In this document: in pieces, positions 33,333 through 42,516 of the stretch
Layout: each line of letters starts with the position of its first letter
Numbering within the stretch: position 1 is the stretch's first letter
Source: an uncultured Eisenbergiella sp.
GTDB lineage: Bacteria; Bacillota; Clostridia; Lachnospirales; Lachnospiraceae
Reading direction: 5' to 3'
Assembly (NCBI GenBank): GCA_910585455.1
Contig: CAJUEL010000001.1
Span: 166,246 to 230,245, forward strand
DNA: 64,000 nt
Notes under the pieces: generated by a model
What the model was told of the DNA's origin: nothing
Seen by the model: only the letters and a program-made list of their open reading frames with translations
The model's database searches: none
Position numbers and translations under genes: made by a program

Positions 33333-34430
33333 TTATTTTTCCGCAAACTCACGGTATATTTCAATAAACTGCCCTGCTTTTTTCCTTGTTGAAAGCATTT
33401 CCCGATAATTCAGGCAGTTTTTCACATACTCCGCATTATTTTTCACAATTTCCTCCAGATCATTCTCATCCCATGCATTCCGGGCAATACCAAGCCTGTA
33501 TTCCCTGATATAAGCGGCATTCAGTGGAACCTCTGTTGTCACGATCGGCGTTCCTACAGCGATGGCCTCCACAATCGATATCATATTGTTATCTTTGCTG
33601 GTATTGACCAGCAATGCCTTTGCCCCCGATAAAACCGGAAGCAATTCGCTATGGTTCATTTTTCCGGTAAAAAACACCTGCCCTTCTATCATCAGCTCTC
33701 TTGAAAAATTCTTCAGGCTTTCCTCCAATTCACCGCTGCCAATCACATATAAACGACACCGGGGATTATAGTGCTTCAAATAGGAACAAAACTTTTCCAG
33801 AATCCCATGAATTTGTTTCCGCGCAATCAGCTGGGAACAGACGACAAAATAATTTTCCTTTTCTTTCTTTGCCTGAAATTTACACAGGTTCACGCCATGA
33901 TCAATGATTCGGGCATCCGTATTCCTGCAATATTTTCCAATAAATCTCCTCGCCTGTTCAGAGCGGGCGACCACCTTTACATCCCTCATCAAAAGACGTA
34001 CCACAACCCGATACCAGAACCGGGACGGAATCCGCCTCATCATGGCATTATGCTTTGCGAGTTCATGCCAAATCAGCGTTTTTCGAGGAGCGACGCGGTA
34101 AGCCAACAGGGAATTTATGGAAAACACCTCGCTGGTGAGAATCATATCATATTCCCCTGTTCCCACAGCTCTGCGCGTCTCAGGCATAAAGGGAATGCGA
34201 TGCGGCAGAAAGATTTTCTGGCACACACATTTCCACCATTGCACTTCGAAAGGATATGCCTCTCCGCAAACCGGCTTATAGGGCTCTCCTCCCACCAACG
34301 TCACCTGATGCCCCAATTCATGAAATGCCAGACACAGGTCATACATCATAGTATCCTTTATGGAATTCGCCCTTTTAATCTGCCACGTTTCTGACGTATA
34401 CATAATCGGATTGATCACAAGTATTTTCAT
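33333..34430 (-). CDS. GT4 family glycosyltransferase
   Basis: The 365-residue cytoplasmic GT-B enzyme has an N-terminal MKILVINPIMYTSE, GGEPYKP near 47 and a C-terminal half with ARSEQARRFIG, VICSQLIARKQ-like (FVVCSQLIARKQI) and SIVEAIAVGTPIVTT near 290. The E(x7)E-type acidic pattern is in that last stretch. It retains the sugar configuration and adds a hexose or similar residue to a lipid-linked chain. The ATG at 34430 has GAGG 6 nt upstream. It is followed by the terminator at 33306. The gene is separated by 9 nt from the next GT4 gene upstream, so they form one operon. Confidence 0.9.
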   Translation of the reverse strand: MKILVINPIMYTSETWQIKRANSIKDTMMYDLCLAFHELGHQVTLVGGEPYKPVCGEAYPFEVQWWKCVCQKIFLPHRIPFMPETRRAVGTGEYDMILTSEVFSINSLLAYRVAPRKTLIWHELAKHNAMMRRIPSRFWYRVVVRLLMRDVKVVARSEQARRFIGKYCRNTDARIIDHGVNLCKFQAKKEKENYFVVCSQLIARKQIHGILEKFCSYLKHYNPRCRLYVIGSGELEESLKNFSRELMIEGQVFFTGKMNHSELLPVLSGAKALLVNTSKDNNMISIVEAIAVGTPIVTTEVPLNAAYIREYRLGIARNAWDENDLEEIVKNNAEYVKNCLNYREMLSTRKKAGQFIEIYREFAEK

Positions 34431-34439
34431 TTTTAACCT

Positions 34440-35498
34440 CTATTTTACAGCAATCCCCGCCGCCTCCAGCATTTGATCTGCAATTTCCTGCATAGAATAT
34501 TTTTTTCTGACTTTTTCTGCATTTATAGATATATTTTCAGACAATTCTGAATTTTCTGCCAATTTACGCATTGCGGCCGCTAACTTTCCGACATTTCCAA
34601 CAGGAACGAGTAACCCGTTTACACCATCCGCGATATAGCTCCTGCAACCGCCAACCGGACAGTCTGTTGCAATGACGGGAATTCCCATCGCCATCGCCTC
34701 CACCATGGAATTTGATATGCCTTCATAATTAGAGGACAGGACAAACATGCTGCTTTTCCTGATCTCTTCCTTCACATTGCTGCAAAACCCGTGAAAAATC
34801 ACTTTGTCCGCCATCCCTTTTTGCCCAGCAAGCTGCCTCAGCTCTTCTTCCATACTCCCCTTTCCGTAAATATCCAACGTATACTCTGGAAAATCCTCCG
34901 AAAATAACCGGAAAGCCTCTATCAGCATTTTATGATTTTTCACTTCCTCCAGCCTGCCGGCTGTTACAATCCGCTTTTCCCGTTTACCGGCAAACCGCTC
35001 TGGCACGGCAGCATCCACCGGATTTCCGATCACACACGCCTTTTTTTGTAAGCTTTTGGGAAAACAGGCGATCGCCTCCTCTGTCTGACAGACAAGCCGA
35101 TCCGCAAAGCCATAGAAAAAATCCCTGTACAGCTTATGTTCATACGCACTTGGGTCAGAGCGCTCAGACACCAGCATTCTACGCCCGGAAAACAGAGTGG
35201 CCAGCACAATAAAGCCCGTACCAATCGTGCTAAAGGAAAAAATGTAACAATTCCTGTTTTGCCTGAAATATTTTATCATAAAGATGAGCCGCTGCAGTCT
35301 CACCTTCATGCTTCCCCCGGAAGCCTCTCCCGCGCTCACCGTCTCCACCCTTTCATCCAGCGCATATGCCTGCTGCGTACCTGCAAAGGATAAAATGGCG
35401 ACCTCGATCCCTCTTCTCACATATTCATTTGCCAGCAGGGAAACCACCCGCTCCGTTCCTCCGCCTGCCATATCCGGCAGTACAAATATAATTTTCAA
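34440..35498 (-). CDS. GT4 family glycosyltransferase
   Basis: The 352-residue GT-B enzyme opens IIFVLPDMAGGGTERVV with a Gly-rich loop, then shows SERSDPSAYEH, CVIGNPVDAA, IVTAGRLEEVKNH near 190 and FVLSSNYEGISNSMVEAMAM near 260, the usual GT4 acceptor/donor motifs. It transfers a hexose, most often from a UDP-sugar, to a growing oligosaccharide on the inner membrane face. The start is TTG at 35498: AGGAGG lies 7 nt upstream and no Met comes before residue 10. Repeat copy C (35530-35663) lies just upstream and may hold or replace its promoter. Confidence 0.9.
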   Translation of the reverse strand: MKIIFVLPDMAGGGTERVVSLLANEYVRRGIEVAILSFAGTQQAYALDERVETVSAGEASGGSMKVRLQRLIFMIKYFRQNRNCYIFSFSTIGTGFIVLATLFSGRRMLVSERSDPSAYEHKLYRDFFYGFADRLVCQTEEAIACFPKSLQKKACVIGNPVDAAVPERFAGKREKRIVTAGRLEEVKNHKMLIEAFRLFSEDFPEYTLDIYGKGSMEEELRQLAGQKGMADKVIFHGFCSNVKEEIRKSSMFVLSSNYEGISNSMVEAMAMGIPVIATDCPVGGCRSYIADGVNGLLVPVGNVGKLAAAMRKLAENSELSENISINAEKVRKKYSMQEIADQMLEAAGIAVK

Positions 35499-35529
35499 AT
35501 ATTTTCCTCCTCCCTTCCGGCAAAAAATT

Positions 35530-35663
35530 GTAACAGTTCAGCCTTGGCTGAACTGTTACTGCATTCGCCCATGAAAATCGCTTCGCGATGGGGCGAATGC
35601 CTGCTACCGGCACGATTTCTCACGGTCTGCGCGGTGAACGCGCAGACCTGGCTGAACTGTTAC
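35530..35663. repeat. Long nested palindromic repeat, copy C (134 bp)
   Basis: It is the same length as copy A and almost identical across all stems: GTAACAGTTCAGCC-TT-GGCTGAACTGTTAC at the left, the GCATTCGCCC/GGGCGAATGC stem, the GGTCTGCGCG-GTGAA-CGCGCAGACC stem, and TGGCTGAACTGTTAC at the right. It sits in the gap between two minus-strand genes, directly upstream of a GT4 gene with a TTG start. Confidence 0.93.
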
Positions 35664-35679
35664 AAAAAATTCCTGTATC

Positions 35680-37119
35680 TCAGGGATTGGAGTTGACTCG
35701 CCTATACAGCCAAAAATCTTCATTTTCCTTGTATAAGCTGTAATACTGCTCCATCTGCCGCTTCACGGTTCTGTTCTCGATTTTTGCGGAAGCCTTGGTC
35801 ACGATCCACTCCGGCGGTTGATCGGCGAACATTTCCGCCATATCCGCCTCAATCTCCGGCACAAGCTCCATATAATGCTCCTGCCAGCCGCAATACCGGC
35901 TGCACGGCATAATATCCGCAATCGTATACCAACGCAGCGGCGCCTCATATCCCAGAACAGCGTTCCGTTCCTCCTCCGGGATACACGCTGCCGTTTCCAG
36001 CACATGCTCATAGACCTTACCGTCCCGAAGCTGCCCAAGTGCAAGATTGCCTGCTCCCGCCAGCTTATAGGCAGGATACACAAAGCAAAGGATCGACATT
36101 CCCATCGCCAGCAGTTTCCTGCTTCCCCCGACTTTCCCCTCCCTCCTACTTTGCGCGAGCACCCAGACGCCCAGCAGCATTCCGGGAATCACCAGCATAT
36201 AATCGTGAAGGCTGCTGTTTCCCATCCCCAGCGTAATCAGCGTCCCAAACGTATTGGAAACTGCCAACAGCCATAGCCGCTTATTCTTTACATGCAAAAT
36301 GCCGAACATGAAAATAGAAAAGAAGAGCGTTATCAAAAACAATCTGCCCGTTCCGAATCCAAAGCCCTCCGTCCCATAGGTGACACCAAAAATAAAGGTA
36401 CAATACAGCATGTTCCGGATTTCTCCGAAATACCCAAAATACAGAAGCGGCGGTAAAAATGCCAGAAACACCCCCGCCAGAAATGTGATACCGTTCGCCA
36501 CAAGATTCCGCCACTTTTTCCCAATGACTAAAAAAACCGTTATTGTCAACACTATGGCACAGATCAGCACGGCATTGGTGATTCTGATCAGTGAGATGAT
36601 GCCGAAGCAAACGCCATAAATCATCCCATATACCGGCTTGTGCTCCGTTTTTTCCCCGGTCAAAAAGTCCATGGACAAATACAGGGGACCGAACAAGAAG
36701 GGCAGACTCCATTCCTCCGTCAGATTCCCCCCTTCCATTGTGGAAGCCATCACCACATAAAATGGAAGAAGCATCAAAAAGCAATCCCAAAAGCCCTTTC
36801 CACCAAAAAATCTGCGATAAATTCTACAGCATAAAAATAACGTCATCCCAAAGCTGATACACTGCACCAGAAAAATGCCCGTCCTCCCATACCAGATCAG
36901 CTCACCCAGATATTCGAAGAAAAACAGCCAGGGGCCCTTCATGTCAAAAAAATCCCGGTATGGCAGATATCCCTTTGTCATTCCCGCACCCACCAGCTGA
37001 AAAAAAGCGGAGTCCCAGCCATGGGATTTGGGAAACAGCGGGCTTGTCATATAGGAAAAAATGAACAAAAATATTACCCCTGTCAAACATATGAAAAAGG
37101 ATGGATATTTTTTTACCAT
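35680..37119 (-). CDS. Polytopic membrane protein, GT39/ArnT-like
   Basis: The 479-residue protein has about ten predicted helices. After the first helix comes SHGWDSAFFQLVGAGMTKG and PYRDFFDMKGPW, the acidic-loop pattern of GT-C enzymes such as ArnT- or GT39-like mannosyltransferases. A soluble tail of ~100 residues follows the last helix (from about GYEAPLRWYTIAD). It likely transfers a sugar from a polyprenyl carrier to a polymer outside. The ATG at 37119 has GGAGG upstream. It is 12 nt downstream of the acyltransferase gene at 37132, so they are co-transcribed. The exact family is not certain. Confidence 0.75.
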   Translation of the reverse strand: MVKKYPSFFICLTGVIFLFIFSYMTSPLFPKSHGWDSAFFQLVGAGMTKGYLPYRDFFDMKGPWLFFFEYLGELIWYGRTGIFLVQCISFGMTLFLCCRIYRRFFGGKGFWDCFLMLLPFYVVMASTMEGGNLTEEWSLPFLFGPLYLSMDFLTGEKTEHKPVYGMIYGVCFGIISLIRITNAVLICAIVLTITVFLVIGKKWRNLVANGITFLAGVFLAFLPPLLYFGYFGEIRNMLYCTFIFGVTYGTEGFGFGTGRLFLITLFFSIFMFGILHVKNKRLWLLAVSNTFGTLITLGMGNSSLHDYMLVIPGMLLGVWVLAQSRREGKVGGSRKLLAMGMSILCFVYPAYKLAGAGNLALGQLRDGKVYEHVLETAACIPEEERNAVLGYEAPLRWYTIADIMPCSRYCGWQEHYMELVPEIEADMAEMFADQPPEWIVTKASAKIENRTVKRQMEQYYSLYKENEDFWLYRRVNSNP

Positions 37120-37131
37120 ATTGCCTCCGAT

Positions 37132-38184
37132 CTATCTCAGCCTATGAAACCACCGGAAATTCCGTTTTTCCAGCCAGGAAAATAAGGGCTTTTCCAACAA
37201 TGTCCCTCTCAAATAATCCAGAACTGCGCATCCACAGAAAATGCATATCGCCGTAACAATCAAATGAGGCAGCAAACCAGGGGAGTGAATCCATTGATCT
37301 GTGTCCAGCCATTCCGTCCACAAGGACCGGCTGATGAACGTATTGTCATGCAACAGGTAAACGCCAAAGGTAGTTGCCGCTATCCTGTTAATCCATTGAT
37401 TCTGTTTCACCTCTAAATGCAGGAACGCATTAAACATAGAAAATGCACATATAAAAGTTGTGATCTTATTCTGCCCTCCAAAATACTCCATATCCAGTGA
37501 AAATTCCGGAATCAGATATTCCAGCAGGTCAAAAACCAGGACCGTCAGAAAAATAAATCCATAACTCGCCAGAAAATACCGCAGTTTTCCAAAACGCTGC
37601 AGCCACACACGGTCAGGATATAATCTTACATATGCCGCCATCATATACAGCAAAACAAACATCCCCAGCTGAGAATAGCAAATATCCAACTCAAACAAAG
37701 TCGGCAGGATACTCCATATGGTAAGTAAAAATAAAATCAATTCCAAATGCTGTTCCCTTGTAATATGGTGAAGCATGACATTTAAATAAGGAGATAAAAA
37801 ATACAGAATGATATAAGTCGTCACAAACCAATACATGGAAGTGCTGACCGGAAATATGGACATGAATAATCTTTTCCAGGTAAATTCCACACTCCCGCCC
37901 CATACCGTAATGGCAAAGCAGACCAGACAATAAAATTGCACCTCACAGACAAGCTTCAATACCTTCTTCCACCGAAAGGTTGATTCCACCATAAAATAAC
38001 CGGAAATCAGTACAAACACGCAGATTCCCATCTTCCCAAACAAATGCACCGCCTGCAGGAAGATTCTATTCAGCGTGATTTCACCATTCTCAAAAACAAA
38101 TCCTCCATGATCCGCATAATGGTGCAAAACGATCATGAACATACTGACAATCCGGAGCAGCTCCATATTGGATTTTCGCTTCAT
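37132..38184 (-). CDS. Acyltransferase family 3 (OafA-like)
   Basis: The 350-residue polytopic protein has about ten helices and the acyltransferase-3 pattern: LLRIVSMFMIVLHHYADHGG near the N-terminus (catalytic His), an Arg/Lys-rich loop after the second helix, and FGVYLLHDNTFI late in the protein. Family members O-acetylate O-antigen or peptidoglycan sugars using acetyl-CoA. It has no soluble SGNH domain, so it is the short, membrane-only type. It lies between GT4 and GT-C-like genes in one direction. It resembles the protein at 39351 in order of motifs, so two O-acetylations may be separately encoded. Confidence 0.9.
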   Translation of the reverse strand: MKRKSNMELLRIVSMFMIVLHHYADHGGFVFENGEITLNRIFLQAVHLFGKMGICVFVLISGYFMVESTFRWKKVLKLVCEVQFYCLVCFAITVWGGSVEFTWKRLFMSIFPVSTSMYWFVTTYIILYFLSPYLNVMLHHITREQHLELILFLLTIWSILPTLFELDICYSQLGMFVLLYMMAAYVRLYPDRVWLQRFGKLRYFLASYGFIFLTVLVFDLLEYLIPEFSLDMEYFGGQNKITTFICAFSMFNAFLHLEVKQNQWINRIAATTFGVYLLHDNTFISRSLWTEWLDTDQWIHSPGLLPHLIVTAICIFCGCAVLDYLRGTLLEKPLFSWLEKRNFRWFHRLR

Positions 38185-38190
38185 CCTGCA

Positions 38191-39333
38191 TCACCCCTTC
38201 TGCTGACCCATAATTTCCTGCACCACTCCCAAATACCGATCAAACTGGAAATTCTCTTTCACATGCGCATAGGCTGCTCTTCCCATTTCCTTCATTCTTT
38301 CCCTGTCGCAAATAATCAGCTCGATCTTCTCCTCCAGATCCTGCTGATTGCAATCCTCAAAAACATATCCTGTCTCGCCATTTACAATGTAGTTAGCGCT
38401 TCCGTTATCACTGCCGCTGATCACCGGAATGGAAAACGCCATGCCTTCAATCACGGTAATGGATGCCGGCTCGCCTGTGCTGGGAATCACATACAAATCC
38501 GCTTTGGCATACTCGCTCATGACCCGTCCCTTGTTCAGATTGCAGTAAAAGGTCACCTGCTCCTCCATCCCATGTTCCTTTACATAAGTTGTAATCTCAT
38601 CATAATATTCCTGATGAAATCGATTGGACAACTCCCCTGCAATTGATAAATGAAGCGGGTATTTTTTCCCGAGCTTTTCTATCGCATAAACCATCATCCA
38701 CAGATTCTTTCTCGGCTGGTACTTTCCAATACAGAATATATGGATCTTTCCATCCCTGAAATAGGTCCTTTGTTCCGGAGCCATCTGGGGCTCCATCAAA
38801 AATGGGGCCCAATAGCTGTCCCTGTCCTTTTTCTTTCCTTCATAGCTGATTCCCACCACATCCACCGGCGTCATCCGGTATTGCGGGGTCAGCTTTCGCA
38901 CAAGCCTGTGGGCAAAATCATCCTTAAACTTTACATCCCATACCGGGCTTAAGTTATACAGAATCGTCGGAATATGATAATGCCTGCAAATGGCAGTCAT
39001 ACAAATGGAATAGATAGACCGCTCCCGGATGATCGCCACATCGGGACAAAATTCCCGGATAATACGGCGCATCTTAAGGATCGGCGGCCATCCGCATTTC
39101 AGTTTCATATCAATGGCATTCGCTTTTTTCCGGAACAGGAGGTTAACATACACATAATCGATCAACCGAAACAGCGCCCCATATCCCAGAACAATCGGCT
39201 TCACATAGGTATAATCTTCAATTTTTCCGGAATATTGGCTGATAAAGCAAAGCTCATGACCGTTTTCTTTCCAGCCCTTCATAATTGTATTTTGATTGGT
39301 ATGATACCGATGTGACATGTACAGAACTTTCAT
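38191..39333 (-). CDS. GT4 family glycosyltransferase
   Basis: The 380-residue GT-B enzyme opens MKVLYMSHRYHTNQNT and has FCIGKYQPRKNLWM near 200 and LYVIPSTGEPASITVIEGMAF near 280, where the GT4 E-x7-E region lies. It adds one sugar to the lipid-linked chain. The ATG at 39333 has GGAGG 7 nt upstream; the frame stays open upstream but overlaps the preceding gene and lacks a site. It begins 17 nt after the upstream acyltransferase stop. It probably belongs to the same operon as the polymerase at 43765. Donor and linkage cannot be read. Confidence 0.9.
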   Translation of the reverse strand: MKVLYMSHRYHTNQNTIMKGWKENGHELCFISQYSGKIEDYTYVKPIVLGYGALFRLIDYVYVNLLFRKKANAIDMKLKCGWPPILKMRRIIREFCPDVAIIRERSIYSICMTAICRHYHIPTILYNLSPVWDVKFKDDFAHRLVRKLTPQYRMTPVDVVGISYEGKKKDRDSYWAPFLMEPQMAPEQRTYFRDGKIHIFCIGKYQPRKNLWMMVYAIEKLGKKYPLHLSIAGELSNRFHQEYYDEITTYVKEHGMEEQVTFYCNLNKGRVMSEYAKADLYVIPSTGEPASITVIEGMAFSIPVISGSDNGSANYIVNGETGYVFEDCNQQDLEEKIELIICDRERMKEMGRAAYAHVKENFQFDRYLGVVQEIMGQQKG

Positions 39334-39350
39334 CCTTACACCTCCGCATA

Positions 39351-40469
39351 TCACAGGCAAAGCCTCTGACACATCTGCCGTATTCCCTGTACGAGCGCTT
39401 CGCTGTGCTGTCTTATCTTTAATTTTTCAAATATCCAGATTCTCGCCTTATCAATGATCAGGCACACCAGAAAAATCACACACACTGCCAATAAAACTCC
39501 TCCCAGCATAACCAACGGGGAGCGCTCTCCCAATCCCGCAAAGGAATTTTTGATAAAGCCTTCTCTGATGAGCGTATTGTCATGAATCAAATACACGCCA
39601 AATGCAGCAGGGGCAGCGAAAATGACCATTTTTTCCACAATTTTGTTCATATTTTTTAAATTTGCGAACCACAAAAGCAACGCAACAGACGCCGCAAGCA
39701 TTGTCGGTGACGTATACTGCATAAGCGTCATCCCATTATAGGAAATGTTAATGCGCTCCGTAAATAATTCCACTTCTAACTGGAGCTTTATATAATCCAG
39801 CACCACCTTCCATACCCAGGTGATGAACACGCAGACAGCATAAAGCTTTAACGGCGTGCTTCTTTTTTTGAAATTCACCTGATATCTGCAAAGTGCCCCC
39901 CCCATCAGGTAAAGAAATGCCAGCCACAAAGCGCTGTACCCGCCGCTTGCTCCAAACAGCTCTCTGCTTACGGCTGTCGGGAAGAAGGAAAACAGGATAA
40001 CAATCGTGATAATCAGATTTTTCATCTGTTCCTTTTTCAGATTATGGACCAAAAAATTTAAAAAAGGAATGAAAAAGAACATGGCAAAGTATGCCTTGAA
40101 ATACCAATATGCATCATATGTAACCGGAAAAAAAGCCATAAACAGCGTTCTTTTTTTCAGGAACTCTCCATACAGGAAAAAATAACCGATCACACTCCCC
40201 AATACACTGTAAAGCATGACCTGAAACCACAAAGAAACAATATTGGAATATTTATAACGGGCACGGACTCCTACATACCCGGATATCAAGGCATAGCAGT
40301 TCACAGCACAGGTGACCATCGCTTCCAGCAGCCAGGCAATTCCGTAATTAAGCGAAAATCGTTCTACTGTGTCCAATATTCCCCCATGTCCCAACGTATG
40401 CAACGTTACAATCATCACCATAGAAACGATCCGCAGCAGATCAATTCCCCTGTTTCTTTCTTCGGTCAT
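39351..40469 (-). CDS. Acyltransferase family 3 (OafA-like)
   Basis: The 372-residue polytopic membrane protein has about ten helices. LLRIVSMVMIVTLHTLGHGG carries the N-terminal His, and FGVYLIHDNTLIREGF lies near residue 300. Compared with the relative at 37132, the same two motifs are kept but the loops differ. It probably O-acetylates a sugar of the surface polymer or a lipid-linked precursor. The ATG at 40469 has AAGGA upstream. Neighbours on both sides are glycosyltransferases, so it belongs to the biosynthesis unit rather than to general metabolism. Confidence 0.9.
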   Translation of the reverse strand: MTEERNRGIDLLRIVSMVMIVTLHTLGHGGILDTVERFSLNYGIAWLLEAMVTCAVNCYALISGYVGVRARYKYSNIVSLWFQVMLYSVLGSVIGYFFLYGEFLKKRTLFMAFFPVTYDAYWYFKAYFAMFFFIPFLNFLVHNLKKEQMKNLIITIVILFSFFPTAVSRELFGASGGYSALWLAFLYLMGGALCRYQVNFKKRSTPLKLYAVCVFITWVWKVVLDYIKLQLEVELFTERINISYNGMTLMQYTSPTMLAASVALLLWFANLKNMNKIVEKMVIFAAPAAFGVYLIHDNTLIREGFIKNSFAGLGERSPLVMLGGVLLAVCVIFLVCLIIDKARIWIFEKLKIRQHSEALVQGIRQMCQRLCL

Positions 40470-40503
40470 TACCAGTCCGTCCTTCTTTCAATAGAATTGA
40501 TTT

Positions 40504-41373
40504 TTACAGTGCTATGCTTCGGTATATCTGCCCCAGGTATTCCTGATACCCAGCCGCCTCATTCGCTTCCTCCCCAATGATGTGATGCTTCGGAATCTCT
40601 TCCTTCCCTTCGGCGCCATGCAAAAACCATTCATACTCCATATCTAAATTCCCGATATCGATCACCCGGTATCCCCTGTCCACAAGATCACTCGCCAAAG
40701 CCTTCGCAGTGCTTCCCAGCGAAAGCAGAAACAGCCTGTCCTTCTCCAGCTCCAGACATGCATCCAGAATCCGGTCATACGCCTGCCAGGCATTGGTGGG
40801 CGGGCAGATGATCCGCTGTATGTCTGCGGCATTATCCAAAAGATCGTTTCCCACGCCGTTGTGCGTTCCTGCGCCTTCCACAATTGCGAGCTTTCTGCCG
40901 TCCCACACCTGCCGGAAACGGGCAATCCACGGTCCGCACAGACTCTTATCCGCATAATTATAATACATGCGGGACAAAAATGCATTACAATAAGGATAAT
41001 CCCGCACACAATTTTTCACATAAACATGACGAAAAATCAGCAAATGGTTTTTCCAGAAGCGCTGACTCTTGGGGGTATACTGAGACAGTCCCTCAAACAC
41101 ATCCGGAATTCCCACCAGCAGATTGTCCCGCTCGCAGTGCAAAAGACGCACAATCTTCTCCCCCAGCTCAGGTGCTCTATCCTGAACAATGGTTTCCCGT
41201 CCGCACATCATCACAATATCGCTGTCCCCAAACCGGACAATGCTCTTTTCGCTTTGCAGCAGCTCATCAATCGTCTCATCCATGCTCATCACATGAATCC
41301 GGTTTTTTAAAATCCCCTTTTCATACAGCCAATACACAAAATCCGCCAGGACAGACTTGATTTTTTCCTTCAT
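40504..41373 (-). CDS. GT-D-fold glycosyltransferase (DUF1792/SP_1767-like)
   Basis: The 289-residue protein has SIVRFGDSDIVMMCGRE near residue 40, where the Arg-Phe-Gly-Asp and acidic pair match the start of the GT-D family, and LAIVEGAGTHNGVGNDLLDN near 160, then LLSLGSTAKALASDL and VIDIGNLDMEYEW. GT-D enzymes (DUF1792) were first shown to add glucose to glycans on serine-rich proteins and are now known from surface polysaccharide loci. The ATG at 41373 follows a weak GGGAAAG. The 30-bp palindrome at 41386 lies just upstream. I think this is a true transferase; the sugar and acceptor are unknown. Confidence 0.8.
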   Translation of the reverse strand: MKEKIKSVLADFVYWLYEKGILKNRIHVMSMDETIDELLQSEKSIVRFGDSDIVMMCGRETIVQDRAPELGEKIVRLLHCERDNLLVGIPDVFEGLSQYTPKSQRFWKNHLLIFRHVYVKNCVRDYPYCNAFLSRMYYNYADKSLCGPWIARFRQVWDGRKLAIVEGAGTHNGVGNDLLDNAADIQRIICPPTNAWQAYDRILDACLELEKDRLFLLSLGSTAKALASDLVDRGYRVIDIGNLDMEYEWFLHGAEGKEEIPKHHIIGEEANEAAGYQEYLGQIYRSIAL

Positions 41374-41385
41374 TGTTCTTTCCCT

Positions 41386-41415
41386 GCTACTATTCAGACA
41401 AATCTGAATAGTAAC
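41386..41415. repeat. Short palindrome, relative of the 7247 repeat
   Basis: The arms are GCTACTATTCAGAC and ATCTGAATAGTAAC, imperfect at two positions. The flank TAGTAACCTTTCCT is the same as after the palindrome at 7247-7276, 34 kb away. It lies between two genes with a gap of about 50 nt. Confidence 0.7.
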
Positions 41416-41422
41416 CTTTCCT

Positions 41423-42430
41423 TTACTGTTCCCTGATAAACCTGTTCTCCTTCAGGCTATACTTTCCACCCTTCAAAAACTTATGTCTGATCACCCACCA
41501 GCCGGGCACCCAGATATATTTGTGCATCGCCGGGGACGCGGAGCCGATCATCCAGCAATTGCGGTCGCACTTTTTCGTACACTCCCGCACCTTCTGCGCC
41601 TGTGCAGAATTCCACAGCTCGTCCCAACTCTGCCTGCGCAGATTTCCCATCACCGCCTTTTGTTCCATACCATTACATGGGATCACATCGCAGAACGGGT
41701 CGATGAAGAATGCGTTCCGGGACATATCGCAGGGCAAAAGCCGTTTGTTTCCATAAATATAGTTAATCAATCCATGATTAAAATAGGCGCGAAACCACTT
41801 TTTGGGGGATTTACTTTTTAAAAGCTCATTGATGAGCTTTTCGAAGTTCTGCGCAACCTTCAGTTTATCGTCAATCTTATTGTCCGTCTTTCTGAAATAA
41901 AAGGAATTGTGCAGCGTGGCGGTTGCAAACTCCATCCCCATATCATTGGCGATATTGTAAAGCGGCACCAGATCCTCGCAGTTCATATCCTGCACCGTCA
42001 TGCCAAACCCCACATCCGGATGCCCCATCTCCACCAGCGTTTTTAATGTGCGGTATCCCCGGTTGAAGCCGTCGGGAATTCCTCTGATTTTGTCATTTGT
42101 TTCCTGCAGTCCCTCGATGCTGATGCGGATTCCAACCTTGGGAAATTCTTTACATAACGCAATGATCCTGTCCGTAAAATAGCCGTTGGTGGAAATCACG
42201 ATGCGGTCGGATTTCTTATACAGCTCCCGCACAATATCCGGAATATCCTGCCGCACAAAGGGTTCTCCGCCTGTGATGTTGGTAAAAGCCATTTCCGGGA
42301 GCTTTTTGATATCCTCCAGCGTGATTTCTTCCTCCGGCTTACTGGGGTCCTTAAAGCAGTCACACATATTGCAGCGCGCATTGCAGCGGTAGGTTACAAT
42401 CACTGTTCCGTAAAGCGTTCTTTTATGCAT
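41423..42430 (-). CDS. Radical SAM/SPASM domain protein
   Basis: The 335-residue protein has the radical SAM cluster motif CNARCNMC (C16, C20, C23), NITGGEPFVRQD near 50 and VISTNGYF near 80. A C-terminal SPASM-type Cys-rich region (DPFCDVIPCNGM; CTKKCDRNCWM near 290) would bind extra iron-sulfur clusters. SPASM proteins carry out oxidative or maturation chemistry on peptides or sugars. The ATG at 42430 has AAGGAG 9 nt upstream; an ATG 21 nt earlier lacks a site. It lies among glycosyltransferases, so it may modify a sugar, a carrier or a small peptide. The substrate is unknown. Confidence 0.85.
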   Translation of the reverse strand: MHKRTLYGTVIVTYRCNARCNMCDCFKDPSKPEEEITLEDIKKLPEMAFTNITGGEPFVRQDIPDIVRELYKKSDRIVISTNGYFTDRIIALCKEFPKVGIRISIEGLQETNDKIRGIPDGFNRGYRTLKTLVEMGHPDVGFGMTVQDMNCEDLVPLYNIANDMGMEFATATLHNSFYFRKTDNKIDDKLKVAQNFEKLINELLKSKSPKKWFRAYFNHGLINYIYGNKRLLPCDMSRNAFFIDPFCDVIPCNGMEQKAVMGNLRRQSWDELWNSAQAQKVRECTKKCDRNCWMIGSASPAMHKYIWVPGWWVIRHKFLKGGKYSLKENRFIREQ

Positions 42431-42490
42431 CCGTCCGTTCTCCTTTTTCATGATATCCGTCAGGTAATTTGAGGATGTCCCATTTTTTTA

Positions 42491-42511
42491 GTAACAATTC
42501 TGAACTGTTAC
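42491..42511. repeat. Short GTAACA...TGTTAC palindrome
   Basis: GTAACAATTC-T-GAACTGTTAC is a 21-nt palindrome with one imperfect arm position, related to the ends of the long repeats. It lies between a GT4 gene and the radical SAM gene. No T-run follows on the minus strand. Confidence 0.6.
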
Positions 42512-42516
42512 ATATT

